A stretch of 9,143 nt of DNA from Planctomycetota bacterium (lineage in GTDB: Bacteria > Patescibacteriota > Patescibacteriia > Patescibacteriales > UBA12465), in contig JALOQQ010000039.1 in NCBI GenBank assembly GCA_025453315.1, forward strand, positions 1 through 9,143, in the 5' to 3' direction. Below, one piece after another: positions 6,826-9,143 of this stretch. Below the pieces are notes generated by a model, which was not told the DNA's origin, made no database searches, and saw nothing but the letters and a program-made list of their open reading frames with translations. The position numbers were made by a program, and so were the translations under genes. The first letter of the stretch is position 1. Each line of letters opens with the position of its first letter.

Positions 6826-7862
6826 TTTATTTTATTTTTAGCCTCTTCATAGCTTCTCCCTGCAACAGCATAAAAACCATCTTTTTCTAGTTTATCAATA
6901 AATGTCTTAGCATTATCTATAAAAATTTGCTGAGATAGGGCCACCTTTGCGCTGCTTAAATTTTCTGCAGCACTGCCATTGTCTTCTTTATATTTAATGT
7001 AGTAATCAATAAGCTGAGGAAACTCCTGAACAGTTAAAACGGCCGCCCCGATTCTATCTTTCTTTGTTGGCCTCTTCTTATTTTTTGGATTCTTTGGAAT
7101 ACACTTTTGAAAATAGTTATTTATCTTAAACCTTAATTCTTCGTCACTTATTGAATTCGGGATTTTTTCAAAATCTTTAAATAAATCATCCTTGTTAATC
7201 CAGGTATCGTCCTTTGTCAATAACTCCTTCGGTGTTAAAATCACAAAATCGCCATTATAGAATGGGAGGTCAAAATCAGCATCCTCCCAGGACTCAGTTT
7301 TATAATTAAAATAAACCCTCTGAACCCTAGTCTTCTCTCTAAATTCCTTTTTAATATACTTAGACGCAAAATTCTGAGTATATTCAAGTAGGAAGCCTTT
7401 GATAAGATTGGTCGTAAAGTCACTTATATTATCTTTACCGACCCCCTTCTTAATTAAACATAACTTTTCAAGATGACTGCCGCTACTCACTCTTTCACTA
7501 CCAAATTCATTAAAAATTTTATTAAGATTTTCATTCAATGCTCGGCCAAAATCCTTACCCAATGCATGCCCCTTATTGCCACGAGAAGAAAAACCAAACC
7601 AATTCTGCTGAACCTCTTTAAAAACATACCAAGCTTTCAATGCTCCGTCATTCAGGGAACTTGTTGTCGATTTATCTTTAAGGAAAACTAGATAATTAAC
7701 AATGTCATCATGAAGTTTTTTATACTCTTTATTTTTACTATTAAAAAGTAAAAAGGGATCAATAAAAAGAGGCAAATCTGATACTAAAGAAATGTTAAAG
7801 GCGCCATATTCTTCAATATATTCTTTATTAACATCAAAGTAATCAGAGAAATAAATCTTCAT
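6819..7862 (-). CDS. N-terminal part of a restriction-operon protein with C-terminal PD-(D/E)XK domain (frameshifted)
   Basis: A 347-residue frame that stops at 6819-6821. Joined to the following -1 frame it makes a protein of about 490 residues ending in a PD-(D/E)XK nuclease core. The N-terminal part has a hydrophobic segment, SLVSDLPLFIDPFLLF (25-40), a helix around FTTNLIKGFLLEYTQNF (149-165), an aromatic-rich stretch (about 182-210) with ILTPKELLTKDDTWINK (208-224), and a basic loop, NKKRPTKKDR (261-270). I know this style of protein only as a nuclease-like companion of restriction-modification loci; its role is not established. The break is in a T run at 6825-6828 (A on the coding strand): one more A restores the frame as KNKIKILKD. 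The start follows the previous stop by AAAT. Confidence 0.82.
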   Translation of the reverse strand: MKIYFSDYFDVNKEYIEEYGAFNISLVSDLPLFIDPFLLFNSKNKEYKKLHDDIVNYLVFLKDKSTTSSLNDGALKAWYVFKEVQQNWFGFSSRGNKGHALGKDFGRALNENLNKIFNEFGSERVSSGSHLEKLCLIKKGVGKDNISDFTTNLIKGFLLEYTQNFASKYIKKEFREKTRVQRVYFNYKTESWEDADFDLPFYNGDFVILTPKELLTKDDTWINKDDLFKDFEKIPNSISDEELRFKINNYFQKCIPKNPKNKKRPTKKDRIGAAVLTVQEFPQLIDYYIKYKEDNGSAAENLSSAKVALSQQIFIDNAKTFIDKLEKDGFYAVAGRSYEEAKNKIKF

Positions 7863-7866
7863 ATTT

Positions 7867-8391
7867 TTAATTTATAGTATCACCTGGGACTGAAATCTTA
7901 TGATTATAAACTTTGCTTCCACTTAATTCTTTATCATCTATCATCGTAATAACTTTCTGACAAGCGTCCTTAAAGTCGTTTAATAAATCCTCATAAACTA
8001 GTAGCAATTCGTTATTTTGAATAGTTAAATGTTTATTAGATGTATTTGCTTTTATTTCATGCTTTCTCTCCGACAAACCTATTGATGCTCCAGGCTGCAG
8101 AGCATGAACAAGCGAGCATCTCAAGCCAACATATAAGTCAAATTGATTTCCTTTCTGATTATACTGATGATATTTAACCGGGAACAATTCCGTAATAGCC
8201 GCTCTAAAACGAGATTCTGATAAACCTTGTTTTGACCAATCTTCATTATCTAGACAAGCACCAAGAACTTCAATATACGCAGCAATCATCGAAAAGCCCA
8301 CATAAGGGTGAGAAGCTAATCCATCAGGCCCAATTGTCATTTGTTCCAATTCTCCTAAGAAAACACCCTCTATAAATTCTTTGACTGTCAT
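7867..8391 (-). CDS. HEPN-like protein of the restriction operon
   Basis: A 174-residue soluble protein, mostly helical at both ends. The conspicuous block is FDLYVGLRCSLVHALQPG, with RCSLVH (Arg91 to His96) fitting the R-x4-6-H motif of HEPN-domain ribonucleases, preceded by a hydrophobic helix, GFSMIAAYIEVLGACL (32-47). HEPN proteins commonly cleave RNA as toxins or as effectors in defence systems; activity here is inferred from the motif only, and non-catalytic HEPN-like proteins exist. I chose the ATG at 8391, which follows the hsdS stop by AAAT, the same arrangement as at the next junction. An ATG at 8424 would add 11 residues and overlap hsdS by 29 bases. It sits between hsdS and the nuclease-like gene and is surely co-transcribed with both. 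Confidence 0.8.
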   Translation of the reverse strand: MTVKEFIEGVFLGELEQMTIGPDGLASHPYVGFSMIAAYIEVLGACLDNEDWSKQGLSESRFRAAITELFPVKYHQYNQKGNQFDLYVGLRCSLVHALQPGASIGLSERKHEIKANTSNKHLTIQNNELLLVYEDLLNDFKDACQKVITMIDDKELSGSKVYNHKISVPGDTIN

Positions 8392-8395
8392 ATTT

Positions 8396-9143
8396 TTATT
8401 TTTCCCAAAGTTTCGCAACAACATCTTTTATTTTTTGATCGTAAATATCAACCAATTTTTTATTGGCATCAACAAGCGAGTATTCGGTCTCCGCTTTTTT
8501 AACAATATCTTTCTGAAGTTTAATTGGCGGAATTGAAATCTCAACTTGTGATAAAGAACCTATCGGGAGTTGCGGCTGTGCGCTGCCAGACATAAAATTT
8601 TCAACTTGAGATTTGAAATTAAAAGAATTTAAAAATAACAATAGAAACTTAGGATCCATCTGCTCTAAATTACTTCTTAAAATAACCATACCAGAATTTA
8701 TTCTTATATGTTCAAATTTAATATCAGTTGAATAGTGAGCCGTATTTCCTAACGTGCCTCTAGTGGTTAAAACGATATCCTCGCGCCTGAGCTTACCTTT
8801 TCTTAATTTTTCGTCTCTTTCCTGAGATATAAAATCACATTTATTAAAACTAAATTCGCCTTTTCTGACATTGCTAGTATTTAAAAATAAACAATAACCG
8901 CTCTCTTTAAACTCCTCTTTACTAGGATAATTAGCACCACGATCGCCATCTATAATTTGTAAAATCTTATTATCGCCAAACTTAACTCGTTCCCACTTCG
9001 GGTCAATATCAATTCTTGGCTTCCAATTTTCTACAACTTGCCGGGCGCCGGAGATAATTTTTTGATAGATATCAAGCTCTTCGACAATTTGATTTTGAAT
9101 TTCTAGTGGCGGTAAAGGTATCTTTATTTTTGCTATTTCGCTT
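8396..9143 (-). CDS. hsdS: Type I restriction enzyme specificity subunit HsdS, C-terminal part
   Basis: The frame is open to the window edge and gives 248 residues of C-terminus; the N-terminal DNA-recognition domain is missing. HsdS reads the split target sequence and docks the methylase (HsdM) and the motor/nuclease (HsdR). Visible in order: the end of the first conserved region, IPLPPLEIQNQIVEEL and its long helix (about 8-40); the WKPRIDIDPKWERV linker (40-53); the second target-recognition domain (about 54-190) with EDIVLTTRGTLGNTA; then QPQLPIGSLSQVEISIPP (189-206) and a second long helix. The two conserved regions are internal repeats (IPLPPLEIQ and ISIPPIKLQ), the usual pseudo-symmetry. 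A fusion to a methylase domain further upstream cannot be excluded. hsdM and hsdR are not in the window. Confidence 0.93.
   Translation of the reverse strand, partial: SEIAKIKIPLPPLEIQNQIVEELDIYQKIISGARQVVENWKPRIDIDPKWERVKFGDNKILQIIDGDRGANYPSKEEFKESGYCLFLNTSNVRKGEFSFNKCDFISQERDEKLRKGKLRREDIVLTTRGTLGNTAHYSTDIKFEHIRINSGMVILRSNLEQMDPKFLLLFLNSFNFKSQVENFMSGSAQPQLPIGSLSQVEISIPPIKLQKDIVKKAETEYSLVDANKKLVDIYDQKIKDVVAKLWEK

Noticed and set aside
6819..6835. Programmed -1 ribosomal frameshift site
   Set aside because: The sequence A-AAA-TTT-TAA is not a canonical slippery heptamer and I see no stable hairpin just downstream; a plain indel is simpler. Kept only as a possibility in the findings.
7241..7423. 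60-codon minus-strand frame in another frame of the nuclease-like gene
   Set aside because: Lies wholly inside the well-supported 347-residue frame; repetitive Leu/Ile/Arg composition.
7473..7691. 72-codon plus-strand frame
   Set aside because: Antisense shadow of the nuclease-like gene without start signals.

Overview
This is an AT-rich window (by eye about one third G+C) of compact bacterial DNA with short gaps between genes. It reads with the standard code, since no TGA is needed inside a frame. The style suggests an uncultivated, small-genome bacterium, most likely Patescibacteria/CPR: AT-rich housekeeping genes with few Shine-Dalgarno sites, a divergent GuaA and several lineage-type hypothetical proteins. 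That placement is inference; no rRNA or other marker gene is present.

Left part (1-2430). Positions 23-240 (minus) hold what looks like a frame-broken gene remnant. Next is a divergent GMP synthase gene, guaA (258-1745, minus), which appears to lack about 50 residues at the junction of its glutaminase and ATP-pyrophosphatase domains. A 277-base divergent control region carries a good promoter in each direction. The rightward one drives a 116-residue protein of unknown function that has the best ribosome binding site in the window and its own hairpin terminator.

Middle part (2509-6262). A small nucleoside 2-deoxyribosyltransferase-like gene (minus) is divergent from a complete Uup-type ABC-F ATPase gene (plus). 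The ABC-F start codon lies only 8 bases past a -10 box, so its mRNA is probably leaderless. The ABC-F gene converges on a membrane-anchored protein gene (4848-6137, minus) across a shared bidirectional terminator. That protein resembles a gluzincin peptidase whose first zinc-binding His is replaced by Phe.

Right part (6237-9143, minus). This is the 3' end of a type I restriction-modification operon. In transcription order it has the C-terminal half of the specificity subunit HsdS (cut by the window edge), a 174-residue protein with a HEPN-like R-x4-H motif, and a gene for a protein of about 490 residues ending in a PD-(D/E)XK nuclease domain. That last gene is broken by a one-base frameshift in an A/T run at 6825-6828. 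After it come an unusually GC-rich, foldable stretch with a 34-codon ORF and the operon terminator. The two junctions between the first three genes are identical: stop, AAAT, start.

The most notable system is this HsdS / HEPN-like / PD-(D/E)XK set. Its layout recalls hsd loci that carry an anticodon nuclease such as PrrC as a guard, but the proteins here are not PrrC. Its function is a hypothesis.
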